Origin: Chitinophagaceae bacterium
GTDB lineage: Bacteria > Bacteroidota > Bacteroidia > Chitinophagales > Chitinophagaceae
DNA length: 64,000 nucleotides
Direction of reading: 5' to 3'
Assembly: GCA_019638595.1 (NCBI GenBank)
Contig: JAHBTJ010000005.1
Span: 62,001 to 126,000, forward strand
Below the pieces are notes generated by a model. It was not told the origin of the DNA. It saw only the letters and a program-made list of their open reading frames with translations, and made no database searches. Each line of letters starts with the position of its first letter. The first letter of the stretch is position 1. Positions 25,332 through 34,741 of this stretch are shown piece by piece. Made by a program: the position numbers and the translations under genes.

Positions 25332-26636
25332 TTAAAACTGTCCGGGCGCGCCGGGGCGGTTTACCATTGAGCTGAGTGTTGTAACGTTCAGCAACTGGTC
25401 GTACCTGCCCCCCAGTTCGCGGTAGTATACCAGCACCATATATTCATTTTCGGTTTCCCATATATTGCCTTCGGTCTCATCGGTTACATATTTTATGCGT
25501 CCCCCCTGTTTATCTTCCAGCGCATAGGCGTAATCATAATATCCCTGCTTAAGCAACAGCGTGGTTTGGTACACCTGCTGATCTTCATTCCAGGTCATTT
25601 TAGCGCCTTCGTTTCTGCCATAGTTGGTCATTTGTCCAATAATATAAAGGTCTTTGTTGTACGGCGTATTACCCGGGGGGGCGTAGGTAAAGTGTACCGT
25701 GGCATAATCTCCGCTCCAGAAAGGATTTACATTTTCATTGGTAAGAGCGGCATACAACCCGTTGTAATCTTTATAATATACATATCGCTGGGTATTGCGC
25801 GACACATCGGGAATTACAAACAGGTCGTATGCGGTATTGGTGTTTTGCTGCCTGCGCACCCGGTCGCTCAGCAGCCTGAAGCTGGTAAGGTCCAGCCAGC
25901 GCCACTCCCGCATTGCCGGCAATACGCAATCAACCTCGGTATTGTATTCATAAGTATTGTTGCGTACTATGCTGGGTTTAATATTTTGTAAGCTGTTATC
26001 CCAGCGGTTATTCTGCAGTATCATCACTTTTACCTGTTGCTGGGGATAGCTCACGTTGAGATTGCCTGTATTAACGGTTAGCTGGATTTTTTGATGCGTG
26101 CGAAAAAGCTGCTGGTTAAAAGGCTGCTGTATTTGTGCGCCAACGGCAATGGCTGTGCTTACTACCAGGAACCGTTTGGTAAAAGCGAGTTTGGAGGTAT
26201 CGCCGTTGATAAAAACTTTTAAAACGTAATTGCCCGCCCTGGTAGGCATAATGTTCCTGTCGGGAAAAGTTAACTGGTAATGAGTATAGCGTGTGAGGGT
26301 TTGAGAAGAGTTCCTGTAGGTGGAAATACGTTGATTCGGGTACCCTTTTACGTAATCGAAATAGCTCATCTGAACAGCGCTCCAGTCGGCATTGCGCAAT
26401 TCTATATTATAATAATAGCTTTTTACATCCCCGTCCATATCATCAAATTCCAGTTGCAGTTGATCGTTGCTGTTTAGCTTAACGATGGGATAAGCAAGCT
26501 GGTTCCCATACATGGTTAACTGTACGGTTTTAATGTTATCCATGTATATTTTGTCGGGTTCGCGTTGCGCCTGCGTTCGCAGAACAGCAAAAATAAAAAA
26601 GCATGCAAACAGTATAGAGGGACTACGATGGTACAT
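25332..26636 (-). CDS. DUF5103 protein (type IX secretion plug-type)
   Basis: A secreted or periplasmic protein of 434 residues with a signal peptide (FACFFIFAVLRTQAQ). The segments IYMDNIKTVQLTMYGNQLAY, YYNIELRNADWSAVQMSYFD and GYYDYAYALEDKQGG are typical of DUF5103, a Bacteroidota-specific family now connected with the plug protein of the type IX secretion translocon; whether every member does that is open. The presence of a T9SS-type sorting domain elsewhere in the window (DUF1501 gene) agrees with an active system. It is divergent from the permease gene, with about 43 bp between starts. Confidence 0.85.
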   Translation of the reverse strand: MYHRSPSILFACFFIFAVLRTQAQREPDKIYMDNIKTVQLTMYGNQLAYPIVKLNSNDQLQLEFDDMDGDVKSYYYNIELRNADWSAVQMSYFDYVKGYPNQRISTYRNSSQTLTRYTHYQLTFPDRNIMPTRAGNYVLKVFINGDTSKLAFTKRFLVVSTAIAVGAQIQQPFNQQLFRTHQKIQLTVNTGNLNVSYPQQQVKVMILQNNRWDNSLQNIKPSIVRNNTYEYNTEVDCVLPAMREWRWLDLTSFRLLSDRVRRQQNTNTAYDLFVIPDVSRNTQRYVYYKDYNGLYAALTNENVNPFWSGDYATVHFTYAPPGNTPYNKDLYIIGQMTNYGRNEGAKMTWNEDQQVYQTTLLLKQGYYDYAYALEDKQGGRIKYVTDETEGNIWETENEYMVLVYYRELGGRYDQLLNVTTLSSMVNRPGAPGQF

Positions 26637-26679
26637 CGGCTATTTCATTTATCTTCACAATTTAGTAAAATACACGGTA

Positions 26680-27915
26680 TTGAATACGGCATCGTTCATA
26701 GCGCGGAGAATAGCATTTAACAGCAAACGTTCTTTTTCGGGGTTCATCATCCGGCTTGCCATTACTGCAACGGCCATCAGCGTAGCGGTAATGATCCTTA
26801 CACTGGCATTTGTAAATGGTTTTCAGGATGCGGTGAGCCAGAAAATTTTCAGTTTCTGGGGGCATCTGCGGGTGCAGCATTACGAGCAATATAAGTCGGC
26901 TATAGCAGAGGAGTCGCCGATCGAAAAAAATGATACGGTAGTAAACAGTATCATGGCAATTAAAGGAGTAAAGCAGGTACAGCCTTTTGCCACCAAGTAT
27001 GCCATACTTAAAACCGCAGAATCTATTGAAGGCATATTGTTTAAAGGTGTTAACAGCCAGTACGATTTTGCTTCCATGCAGCAGTTCCTTACACAGGGAA
27101 GATGGGCGGGCTTTAATGATAGTACGTACAGCAGGGAGATCGTCCTGTCTGAATACACTGCCAAACAGTTGCAGTTGAAAGTGAATGATAAAGTGCTGAT
27201 CTATTTTTTTAAAGGCAATGAGCAAAAGCCCCGCCCGGATAAGCTTACCATCGTAGGCTTGTACAAAACCAATATGGAGGAGTACGACAAGCTGTATGCC
27301 ATTGGTGATCTGAAGCTGGTGCAGCGACTAAACGATTGGGATAAAGGAGAAATAGGCGGTTACGAAATTTTTTTGGATGATTACCATAAAATGGAAGAGC
27401 TCAATGATGAAATATTTGCGACGCTTCCGGATAAATGGGGAAGCAAATCTATTAAAGATGTATACCCCAATATATTCGACTGGCTGCAACTGCAGGATAT
27501 TAACCGTTATGTTGTGCTGGGCGTGATGATCGTAATTGCTATTATTAATCTTGTAACCTGCCTTATTATAATGGTGCTGGAGCGTACGCGCATGATAGGC
27601 GTGCTGAAGGCGGTAGGCGCTACCGACTGGACGGTACAGAAAATATTTACCTGGCAGGGAGCTATTATTACATCGGTAGGAATTGCTATTGGCCTGGTAA
27701 CAGCGCTGGGTATTTGCTACCTGCAGCAGCGTACCGGCTTTATGAAGTTCTGGGATGAAAACGCCTACTATATGCTGGTAGTGCCTGTAAAAGTAATATG
27801 GTGGGAAGTTTTGCTGGTAGTGCTGGGTACATTGCTGGTATGTACGCTCACTTTAATGATCCCCTCGCTGGTAAGCAGGAGAATACAGCCGGCAAAGGCA
27901 GTGCAGTTCAGGTAA
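26680..27915 (+). CDS. FtsX/LolE-type ABC transporter permease
   Basis: Inner-membrane permease of about 411 residues with the MacB/FtsX layout: one N-terminal membrane helix (FIIRLAITATAISVAVMILTLAF region), a large periplasmic domain (about 50-270) and three C-terminal helices (YVVLGVMIVIAIINLVTCLII and two later). Relatives (LolC/LolE) extract lipoproteins from the inner membrane with a LolD ATPase; no ATPase gene is adjacent here. The start was set at the TTG at 26680 because the product then begins NTASFIARRIAF, the usual N-terminus in Bacteroidota; longer readings overlap the divergent DUF5103 gene. A near-match -7 box TATCTTCA lies at 26650-26657. Confidence 0.82.
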   Translation: MNTASFIARRIAFNSKRSFSGFIIRLAITATAISVAVMILTLAFVNGFQDAVSQKIFSFWGHLRVQHYEQYKSAIAEESPIEKNDTVVNSIMAIKGVKQVQPFATKYAILKTAESIEGILFKGVNSQYDFASMQQFLTQGRWAGFNDSTYSREIVLSEYTAKQLQLKVNDKVLIYFFKGNEQKPRPDKLTIVGLYKTNMEEYDKLYAIGDLKLVQRLNDWDKGEIGGYEIFLDDYHKMEELNDEIFATLPDKWGSKSIKDVYPNIFDWLQLQDINRYVVLGVMIVIAIINLVTCLIIMVLERTRMIGVLKAVGATDWTVQKIFTWQGAIITSVGIAIGLVTALGICYLQQRTGFMKFWDENAYYMLVVPVKVIWWEVLLVVLGTLLVCTLTLMIPSLVSRRIQPAKAVQFR

Positions 27916-27956
27916 CAGCTATATATACACCCTGCCGGGAAATTAAAATATTCATT

Positions 27957-27964
27957 TAGTTTCG
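27957..27964 (+). promoter_or_regulatory. Candidate -7 box of the APC permease gene
   Basis: TAGTTTCG, ending only 6 nt before the ATG at 27971. If used, transcription would start at or near the start codon, giving a leaderless or almost leaderless mRNA. Confidence 0.4.
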
Positions 27965-27970
27965 GTTCAT

Positions 27971-29383
27971 ATGAGTACTACAGCTTCTTTCAAACCTTCG
28001 CTCAGCCTGCTGGATGCTACCATGATAGTGGCAGGCAGCATGATCGGGTCGGGGATTTTTATTGTGAGCGCCGACATTACCCGTAATATGGGCAGCGCCG
28101 GCTGGCTGATGCTGGTGTGGATCATTACAGGATTTATGACAATAACTGCAGCTTTGAGCTATGGTGAATTGAGCGGCATGTTTCCCAAAGCCGGCGGGCA
28201 ATATGTATACCTGAAAGAAGGATGGAACCCGTTGATCGCCTTTTTATATGGCTGGAGCTTTTTTTCGGTAATACAAACAGCTACTATTGCGGCGGTTGGG
28301 GTTGCATTTGCAAAGTTTACTGCCTATATTTTTCCTTTTTTTAGCGAAGATAATAAGCTGCTGGATATTGGATTCTTCAGTATATCGGCTGCCCAACTGC
28401 TGGCTATAGCGGTCATTGCTTTACTTACGTTGATCAATACCCGGGGTGTAAGAGAGGGAAAGATATTACAGACAACATTTACACTTACCAAAATTATAAG
28501 CCTGGCAGGGCTGGTGGTTTTTGGTTTGCTGGCTGCCAAACCCGAAGTATGGCAGGCTAACTGGACCAATGCATGGGATATGCACGGACTGGCTACCGAT
28601 GGAACAATAACGGATTATACCACTATTATGGCGTTTGCCGCGGTTGCTGCCGCTATGGTAGGCTCCATTTTCAGCAGCGATGCCTGGCATGGTGTGGCTT
28701 TTGTTGCGGGAGAAATAAAAAACCCGAAAAGGAACATAGGGCTCAGTCTTTTTTTAGGAACCCTTATTGTTACGGTGGTATATACGTTTACCAATATCAT
28801 GTACACGGCCGTATTACCGTTGCAGGAAATCGCGTCGGCAGAAAATGACCGGGTAGCCGTTGTTGCTTCGCATGTAATTTTTGGACAGGCGGGAACAACC
28901 ATCATAGCCATCATGATCATGATCTCTACTTTTGGCTGTAACAACGGGTTGATATTGGCCGGTGCCAGGGTGTATTATACCATGGCCAGAGATGGATTGT
29001 TTTTCACAAAAGCGGGTACATTGAATGCTGCTGCGGTACCGTCTTTTGCCTTGTGGATACAATGCCTGCTGGCTTCGGCGTGGTGTTTAAGCGGTAAGTA
29101 TGGCGATCTGCTGGACATGATATCGTTTGTAGTAGTTGGCTTTTATATGCTTACTATAGTGGGAATATTCAGGCTGCGTAGAACCCGCCCCGATATGGAG
29201 AGACCCTATAAAGCTTTTGGTTACCCGGTATTGCCGGCTATTTACATACTAATGGGATGTACATTCTGTATACTGCTCATTATTTTTAAGCCAAAGTTTA
29301 CCTGGCCCGGTTTGATCATTACTCTAATAGGCATACCTGTGTATTATGCTGTAATGGCAGCGTCGGCAAAGAAGAAAGGTTAG
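27971..29383 (+). CDS. APC-superfamily amino-acid permease
   Basis: Inner-membrane transporter of 470 residues with about 12 hydrophobic helices. The APC signature near the N-terminus is clear: TMIVAGSMIGSGIFIVSADI, with the substrate-binding GSGIF loop of helix 1. The segment FPKAGGQYVYLKEGW is also typical. The family imports or exchanges amino acids or polyamines; the exact substrate cannot be read. It is close to the hydroxyproline and dipeptide genes (29714-35662) but on the other strand, so a role in amino-acid uptake for them is only possible. Confidence 0.92.
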   Translation: MSTTASFKPSLSLLDATMIVAGSMIGSGIFIVSADITRNMGSAGWLMLVWIITGFMTITAALSYGELSGMFPKAGGQYVYLKEGWNPLIAFLYGWSFFSVIQTATIAAVGVAFAKFTAYIFPFFSEDNKLLDIGFFSISAAQLLAIAVIALLTLINTRGVREGKILQTTFTLTKIISLAGLVVFGLLAAKPEVWQANWTNAWDMHGLATDGTITDYTTIMAFAAVAAAMVGSIFSSDAWHGVAFVAGEIKNPKRNIGLSLFLGTLIVTVVYTFTNIMYTAVLPLQEIASAENDRVAVVASHVIFGQAGTTIIAIMIMISTFGCNNGLILAGARVYYTMARDGLFFTKAGTLNAAAVPSFALWIQCLLASAWCLSGKYGDLLDMISFVVVGFYMLTIVGIFRLRRTRPDMERPYKAFGYPVLPAIYILMGCTFCILLIIFKPKFTWPGLIITLIGIPVYYAVMAASAKKKG

Positions 29384-29406
29384 AGCTGTGTAATGTAAAG
29401 CAGGTA

Positions 29407-29637
29407 CTATTTTTTGCGGGTAGTTTTACGAGCCGTTTTTTTAGCTCCTTTTTTTGCGGGAGCGCTTTTTTTAGCAGGAACTTTTACTCCGGCTTTCCTT
29501 GCTTCTGAAAGACCAATAGCGATGGCCTGTTTTCTGCTGGTTACTTTTTTACCACTGCCGGAACGTAATGTTCCTTTTTTCTTTTCACGCATTACCTTTT
29601 CCACTTTTTCCCCGGCTTTTTTAGAATACTTTGCCAT
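29407..29637 (-). CDS. Small lysine-rich DUF6496 protein
   Basis: A 76-residue very basic protein. The N-terminal part (KAGEKVEKVMREKKKGTLRS, then VTSRKQAIAIGLSEARKAG) matches DUF6496-type proteins; the last 25 residues are an alanine-lysine tail (KSAPAKKGAKKTARKT) like eukaryotic histone H1 tails. Such proteins are common in Bacteroidota and are thought to bind nucleic acid, though this is not proved here. It converges with the APC permease gene, 23 bp from its stop codon. Confidence 0.8.
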   Translation of the reverse strand: MAKYSKKAGEKVEKVMREKKKGTLRSGSGKKVTSRKQAIAIGLSEARKAGVKVPAKKSAPAKKGAKKTARKTTRKK

Positions 29638-29713
29638 AAAAATTTGTTTTATACAACCAGTATTAAAAAATCCATGCCACTTTAATTAACAGGTAGTACC
29701 CGGTTAAAAAGCA

Positions 29714-30739
29714 TTACAGTTGGGTAATCAGCTCCACACCCAACCCGGGGGCAGTCGTAGGCGTGATCTTTCCAAAATCGTACCGGAGCCCGGTAGCAAG
29801 ATCTTCTTCCTGCAGCAGGGGACCATCGGCATCCAGGCAATCAACCTGCGGAGCAAGGTGTACGATTGCGGCGGAGCCAACAGTGCTTTCGTTCATGCAG
29901 CCCAGCATTACTTTTAGCCCGAGTTGTTTGGCCTCATTGATCATGCGCAGCGCAGGAGTGATGCCGCTGCATTTGGTGAGCTTGATGTTGATACCATGAA
30001 AAAAGCCCTGGCATTTTTTTACATCTGTTTCCGATACACAGCTTTCATCGGCAAATAAAGGCAGCGGAGATTTTTCATGCAGCACTTTCATTCCTTCCCA
30101 GTCATCCTTTGCCAGGGGTTGCTCAACCAGCTCCACATTTAATGCCTGCAATACCGGTAGTATTTCCAGCGCTTCCTCCAGCTTCCAGCCGGCATTGGCA
30201 TCTACCCTGAATACCGCATCAGAATGCTTACGCAACATTTCCATGATGGTTATATCTTCTTTAGTGCCCAGCTTTATTTTATATACCGGCCACGGCTTTT
30301 CTTTCATTTTTTCCACCATCCTGTCTACGGAGTCTATAGCGATCGTATAATCTGTTACAGGGGCTGTTGCCATGTTGGTATTCCATAACCGGTACAAGGG
30401 CTGCTGTTTCAGCTTGCCGAAAACATCCCAGGCCGCTATATCCAGGGCGGCTACCAGGAAGGGGTTTTGAGGAAACAGATGATGCAGGTAATGCCAGTAC
30501 CTGTCGGGGTGAGTAAACGAAAATTTTTCAATAAACGCTTTTTTCGCTTCTATATCTTCAATCATTTTTTCCACCGGTATATTGTAATACGCAATAGCCG
30601 GGGCCTCTCCATATCCTTTGATGCCGTTGAAGTTCAATTCTACGAGCAGGGAGGGCTGATGGGTTTTGGTGCCTTTTGAAATGGTAAAAGGATACCGGAA
30701 CTTTATATTATGCTTGCTGTATCGTATTGAGATCGCCAT
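29714..30739 (-). CDS. Dipeptide epimerase (L-Ala-D/L-Glu epimerase type)
   Basis: Cytosolic enolase-superfamily enzyme of 341 residues that inverts the alpha-carbon of one dipeptide residue. The barrel-domain acid-base lysines and metal ligands are visible: YKIKLG (KxK motif), FRVDANAGW, VELVEQPL, LFADESC and INIKLTKCSG, and the C-terminal LDADGPLL corresponds to the DxD motif that binds the dipeptide amino group. The family recycles murein peptides, but substrates vary widely. It is the last gene of a minus-strand series with hydroxyproline-catabolic genes, which may hint at collagen-like peptides (inference). A candidate -7 box lies 2 nt from its start codon. Confidence 0.9.
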   Translation of the reverse strand: MAISIRYSKHNIKFRYPFTISKGTKTHQPSLLVELNFNGIKGYGEAPAIAYYNIPVEKMIEDIEAKKAFIEKFSFTHPDRYWHYLHHLFPQNPFLVAALDIAAWDVFGKLKQQPLYRLWNTNMATAPVTDYTIAIDSVDRMVEKMKEKPWPVYKIKLGTKEDITIMEMLRKHSDAVFRVDANAGWKLEEALEILPVLQALNVELVEQPLAKDDWEGMKVLHEKSPLPLFADESCVSETDVKKCQGFFHGINIKLTKCSGITPALRMINEAKQLGLKVMLGCMNESTVGSAAIVHLAPQVDCLDADGPLLQEEDLATGLRYDFGKITPTTAPGLGVELITQL

Positions 30740-30741
30740 AA

Positions 30742-30750
30742 GCGAAAATA
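30742..30750 (-). promoter_or_regulatory. Candidate -7 box of the dipeptide epimerase gene
   Basis: Minus-strand TATTTTCGC. Its end lies 2 nt from the start codon (30737-30739), which would give a leaderless transcript. Confidence 0.4.
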
Positions 30751-30760
30751 CGTAATCATG

Positions 30761-30786
30761 CCGCAGATATGCGGATTAAACCTGCG
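30761..30786. repeat. Short dispersed repeat, copy 1
   Basis: CCGCAGATATGCGGATTAAA and following CCTGCG resemble the sequence at 41685-41708 (CCGCAGATGCGCAGATTTAA). CCGCAGAT-type repeats are frequent between genes in Bacteroidota. Function unknown. Confidence 0.45.
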
Positions 30787-30861
30787 CAATTGCCTGTGGC
30801 AGACAAGTTTGCCGCAATTTTTGCATAGAGATAGTATATAAATAATTTTTGCCTGCAGAAA

Positions 30862-31977
30862 TTATACGCGTAAAAAAACTTTTTTGCGATACATGAAATA
30901 CAGGAACAACCATTTTGTTATTATAAAGCAAACAGCCATTACTACAATATTGAACGGATCGCCTGCTATTTGACCCATCCATCCAAACAGCGCGTTATTG
31001 GTATATCCCCAGTTAATAAATCCTTCGCTCATGTAAATAAGAATGGAGTTCATGCCTATTACTTTAAAGAAGAAGGCCCAGTTCTTATAGCCTTTTACAT
31101 CTATAATGTAGTAGAAGATGGCTAAAAGGATAAGGCTGTACCCCCCTACATTTAATGTAAACGAGCTGGACCACAAATTTTTATTGATCGGGAAATCAAG
31201 ATCCCATACATGCGCCAGCGCTACAAAAGCAATACCCGTTAACAGCATATACAATGCTTTTTTAGATCCGTCAGGCGTTTTTCTTTTTAAAAAGGTACCT
31301 GTTAAAATCCCCAGCAGCCCGGTACCAATGGCGGGAATGGTGCTTGTAAGCCCTTCGGGATCGTGAATGCCCAGGTATAGTTTTCCGGGCATAATCAACC
31401 GGTCTAAATAAGATGCAAAATTTCCCTGCATGGTAAGATCACCCATGGGAAATCCGGGAGCGGAATTGAATTTCAGCAACAGCCAGTACCCGATCAGCAA
31501 TGAGCAAAACCATATTATTTGCCCCCGCTCTTTGCTGTAGAGGTAAATGATATTGGCGAACATATAGGCAAGCCCGATCCGCCCGAGCACACTGCCGAAA
31601 CGTATTTCGGAAAGGGGTTTAAGCTCAAGCCCGTTGTTGTAAACTATACCCAGCAATACAAGCACAAGTCCGCGTTTAATAACACGCTTCAGCATTTGTT
31701 GTCTTGATTTTCCTTTTTCTAATTCGCGCCCCACCGAAAAAGGAGTGGTAACGCCCGATATGAACAGGAATAATGGAAAGATGAGATCATAAAAATGAAA
31801 ACCATTCCAATCGGGGTGGGTCAATTCTTCGGCTATTGTATGCCAGAATGGAGAATGAGTGGCTTTTGCCAGGGCATGAAATATTTCTTCCGCACCCATG
31901 ATCCAGAACATATCGAATCCGCGTAATGCATCCAGGGAAAAAAGTCTTACTGAAGTGTTGCTTGTTGTAATTGCCAT
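30862..31977 (-). CDS. HGSNAT-like (DUF5009) membrane acyltransferase
   Basis: A polytopic inner-membrane protein of 371 residues with about 9-10 hydrophobic helices, of the family of heparan-alpha-glucosaminide N-acetyltransferase and NagX. Typical segments: LDALRGFDMFWIMG at the start, HPDWNGFHFYDLIFPLFLFI, and the C-terminal NSILIYMSEGFINWGYT. Human HGSNAT passes acetyl groups across the lysosomal membrane to glucosamine; bacterial members are mostly uncharacterised and may acetylate amino sugars in the periplasm. It is on the same strand as the hydroxyproline genes, 153 bp downstream of the epimerase gene, with no clear functional connection. Confidence 0.88.
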   Translation of the reverse strand: MAITTSNTSVRLFSLDALRGFDMFWIMGAEEIFHALAKATHSPFWHTIAEELTHPDWNGFHFYDLIFPLFLFISGVTTPFSVGRELEKGKSRQQMLKRVIKRGLVLVLLGIVYNNGLELKPLSEIRFGSVLGRIGLAYMFANIIYLYSKERGQIIWFCSLLIGYWLLLKFNSAPGFPMGDLTMQGNFASYLDRLIMPGKLYLGIHDPEGLTSTIPAIGTGLLGILTGTFLKRKTPDGSKKALYMLLTGIAFVALAHVWDLDFPINKNLWSSSFTLNVGGYSLILLAIFYYIIDVKGYKNWAFFFKVIGMNSILIYMSEGFINWGYTNNALFGWMGQIAGDPFNIVVMAVCFIITKWLFLYFMYRKKVFLRV

Positions 31978-32130
31978 ACATTTTTTTTACAGGCATTCTT
32001 GTTGCCTTATATAAAAAGAATAAATATAGGTAAGGAATCGCACAACTGTGAGACAGAGAACAGGGTATAATACTATATGTGCAGAAATTATTTCAAACGG
32101 TTAACAAGTGTGCATTTTAACCGCTTCGGG

Positions 32131-33132
32131 CTACATTACCTGGAATCCGTAAGCATAGGGATCATCATCAGGGTCTATCGAAATAGTATTGTATCCGTAA
32201 ATGCGTGCCCAGCCTTCAATACCGGGGCGGATGGCAGGCTTTCCGTTCAGCGTCAGCTCTTCCTCTATTCTTCCCGTAAAGCTGGACCCGATAATGCTTT
32301 CATGAATGAAATCCTCTCCCTTTTTCAACTTTCCTTTAGCGTACCATTGCGCCATGCGGGCCGAAGTGCCGGTTCCGCAGGGGCTCCGGTCTATAGCCTT
32401 ATCGCCGTAAAACACGGCATTGCGGGCGGTAGCTTTAGGGTTGATGGTGGCTCCCGTCCACAATACATGCGAGCACCCGTTAATAGTAGGATCTTCAGGA
32501 TGGATGAACCGGTGATTTTCGTTAACAAGCCTGCGGATATCCCTGGCCCAGGCTATCAGCTTGTCAACGGGATAATGCTCCAGTCCTTTAAAATTCTTTT
32601 GTACATCCACTATAGCATAAAAATTTCCGCCGTAAGAAACGTCAATGATCAACTCGCCTAACTCCGGGCATTCAACGGTAAGTCCTTCGGCTGCTAAAAA
32701 TGCAGGCACATTGGTAAGCTTAACGCTTTTTATTTTTTTACCCTCGCATGTATAGCTTATCATTATCAGTCCTGCAGGCGCTTCCATGCGTACAATGCCC
32801 GGAGTTTTAGGCACAAGCAGTCCCTCTTCAAGGGCAATGGTAATAGTGCCGATTGTACCATGTCCACACATGGGTAAGCATCCGCTGGTTTCTATGAACA
32901 GAACGGCTATATCATTTGCCGGGTCGTGGGGTGGATACAAAATGCTCCCGCTCATCATATCGTGTCCCCTTGGCTCAAACATCAATCCTTTCCTGATCCA
33001 GTCGTACTCTTTCAGAAAATGCTGGCGTTTTTCGCTCATGCTATTGCCTTTCAGTAAAGGACCTCCGCCGGCAACCAGCCTTACAGGATTACCGCAGGTA
33101 TGCGCATCAATGCAAAAAAATGTTTTTTTCAC
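32131..33132 (-). CDS. 4-hydroxyproline epimerase (proline racemase family)
   Basis: Cofactor-free epimerase of 333 residues. The two catalytic cysteines of the family are present, C89 in MCGHGTIGT and C252 in DRSPCGTGTSARMA, separating it from the Cys/Thr dehydratase variants. It is called a hydroxyproline rather than proline enzyme mainly because the two upstream genes encode the deaminase and semialdehyde dehydrogenase that finish hydroxyproline breakdown. Reaction expected: trans-4-hydroxy-L-proline to cis-4-hydroxy-D-proline. The FAD-dependent enzyme that should oxidise the product is not in the window. 56 bp separate it from the dehydrogenase gene, so co-transcription is likely. Confidence 0.88.
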   Translation of the reverse strand: MKKTFFCIDAHTCGNPVRLVAGGGPLLKGNSMSEKRQHFLKEYDWIRKGLMFEPRGHDMMSGSILYPPHDPANDIAVLFIETSGCLPMCGHGTIGTITIALEEGLLVPKTPGIVRMEAPAGLIMISYTCEGKKIKSVKLTNVPAFLAAEGLTVECPELGELIIDVSYGGNFYAIVDVQKNFKGLEHYPVDKLIAWARDIRRLVNENHRFIHPEDPTINGCSHVLWTGATINPKATARNAVFYGDKAIDRSPCGTGTSARMAQWYAKGKLKKGEDFIHESIIGSSFTGRIEEELTLNGKPAIRPGIEGWARIYGYNTISIDPDDDPYAYGFQVM

Positions 33133-33188
33133 TGACTGGAGTATATTTCAGGTTTTGTACAGAAAAAGCATCTTGTTCTTTTGAAAGA

Positions 33189-34652
33189 TCAGATCGCATT
33201 TTTCGTGTACTCATTATTTACAATTCTCCATATATGCAGCGGATTGCTGTTTTTTAACGCGTCCGGGAGCATACTGTCTCTGAACCCCTGGAAACATACC
33301 GGGCGAACCCAGCGTTTAATGGCAGTGGTTCCCACGGATGTAAATCTTCCATCGGTGGTAGAAGGGAAGGGACCGCCATGTACCATGCTGGCGCATACTT
33401 CAACGCCGGTAGGTACATCGTTTAAAATGATCCGCCCTGCCAGCGTGGTTTGAAGCTCGATGATATCAGCGTTTGCCGCTATATCCGCGTCGGTAGCCAT
33501 TATAGTTGTGGTCAACTGTCCTTTGAGCGATTGCAAAACGGCCATCAGCTCTGCTTTGTCGGCACACACTACCGCCAACGAATAGGGTCCAAAAACTTCT
33601 TCGCGGAAATGCGGGTTCTGCATAAATACTGCTGCATTTACCCTGGCAACTGTTGGAAAAGCTTCTCCTTCTGCCGGCTGCCGGGCAGACTGTGCTATTT
33701 TTTCAATTCCCTTTTGCGATAACGCTTCGTTCAATCCTTTGATATAAGAAGCCTGGATGCCGCCATGCAGCATTTTTTGCGGCACAATTTGTTCTATTTC
33801 CCTGCCCAGCAGTGTTAAAAACTGGTCAAGCGCATCACTTTTAACAGCCAGTAACAAACCAGGGTTGGTGCAGAACTGTCCCATGCCCAGGGAAATGGAA
33901 GCCGCGTATGTTTTTGCCAGCGAAGTTGTATTTTCCTGCAAAGTATGCTGTAGCAGCACCACAGGATTGATGCTGCTCATTTCTGCAAAAACAGGGATCG
34001 GCTGCTCCCTTTGGTTAGCAAGCTCCCACAAGGCCCTGCCGCCGCTGAATGAGCCGGTGAATCCCACCCCTGTAGTATAGGGATGCTGTACCAGCGCTTT
34101 GCCCACAGTGCTGCCCGAACCCAGCACATGCTGTATGGTATAAGGATGAACTCCTGCTTTTGTTATCGCTTTTTGCATGGCTTCAAAAACCTGCTGAGAG
34201 GTTTTTGCATGTGCCGAATGTCCTTTAATAACCACGCTTGAGCCTGCGGCCAACGCGCTCGCTGTATCGCCTCCTGCCGTTGAAAAAGCAAAAGGAAAAT
34301 TGCTGGCTCCAAAAACCACTACAGGACCAACAGGCAACAGCATCTTCCTGGTATCAGGCTTGGGAGGAGTCCTGTTTTTATCTGCAGTATCTATCGCCGC
34401 CTCTACCCAGCTGCCTTCTTCAATAAGCCTGGCAAATAATGCAAGCTGATTGGTGGTTCTGCTTAATTCACCGTTTAAGCGGGGCAGGGGAAGGTTGGTT
34501 TCTTCATGGGCTGTTTGCACCAGTACTTCACGTGCGGCTTCCAGTTGTGCTGCTATAGCCTGTAAGAAAGAAGATCTGTCTGAAGAAGATAAAAGTTTGA
34601 AACTGTCAAATGCCTCCCGGGCATTTTGCATTACCATGTCAATATCGTTCAT
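33189..34652 (-). CDS. Aldehyde dehydrogenase (2-oxoglutarate semialdehyde type)
   Basis: Cytosolic NAD(P)-dependent aldehyde dehydrogenase of 487 residues. The catalytic residues are E224 in VFAEMSSINP and C261 in GMGQFCTNPG; the nucleotide-binding region includes FGASNFPFAFSTAGGDT and GFTGSFSGGRAL. The sequence resembles the group acting on 2-oxoglutarate (alpha-ketoglutaric) semialdehyde, the last intermediate of hydroxyproline and some sugar-acid pathways, giving 2-oxoglutarate. Position between the epimerase and deaminase genes supports the hydroxyproline role. The assignment of the exact substrate depends on this context. Confidence 0.88.
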   Translation of the reverse strand: MNDIDMVMQNAREAFDSFKLLSSSDRSSFLQAIAAQLEAAREVLVQTAHEETNLPLPRLNGELSRTTNQLALFARLIEEGSWVEAAIDTADKNRTPPKPDTRKMLLPVGPVVVFGASNFPFAFSTAGGDTASALAAGSSVVIKGHSAHAKTSQQVFEAMQKAITKAGVHPYTIQHVLGSGSTVGKALVQHPYTTGVGFTGSFSGGRALWELANQREQPIPVFAEMSSINPVVLLQHTLQENTTSLAKTYAASISLGMGQFCTNPGLLLAVKSDALDQFLTLLGREIEQIVPQKMLHGGIQASYIKGLNEALSQKGIEKIAQSARQPAEGEAFPTVARVNAAVFMQNPHFREEVFGPYSLAVVCADKAELMAVLQSLKGQLTTTIMATDADIAANADIIELQTTLAGRIILNDVPTGVEVCASMVHGGPFPSTTDGRFTSVGTTAIKRWVRPVCFQGFRDSMLPDALKNSNPLHIWRIVNNEYTKNAI

Positions 34653-34741
34653 TACTTGCTTGTTTTTGGCCGGGCAAGATACAACACTTTTAAAAGTGAA
34701 CTGTAAACAGGAAACATACGCTTTAACTTGCGGGCTGCAGA

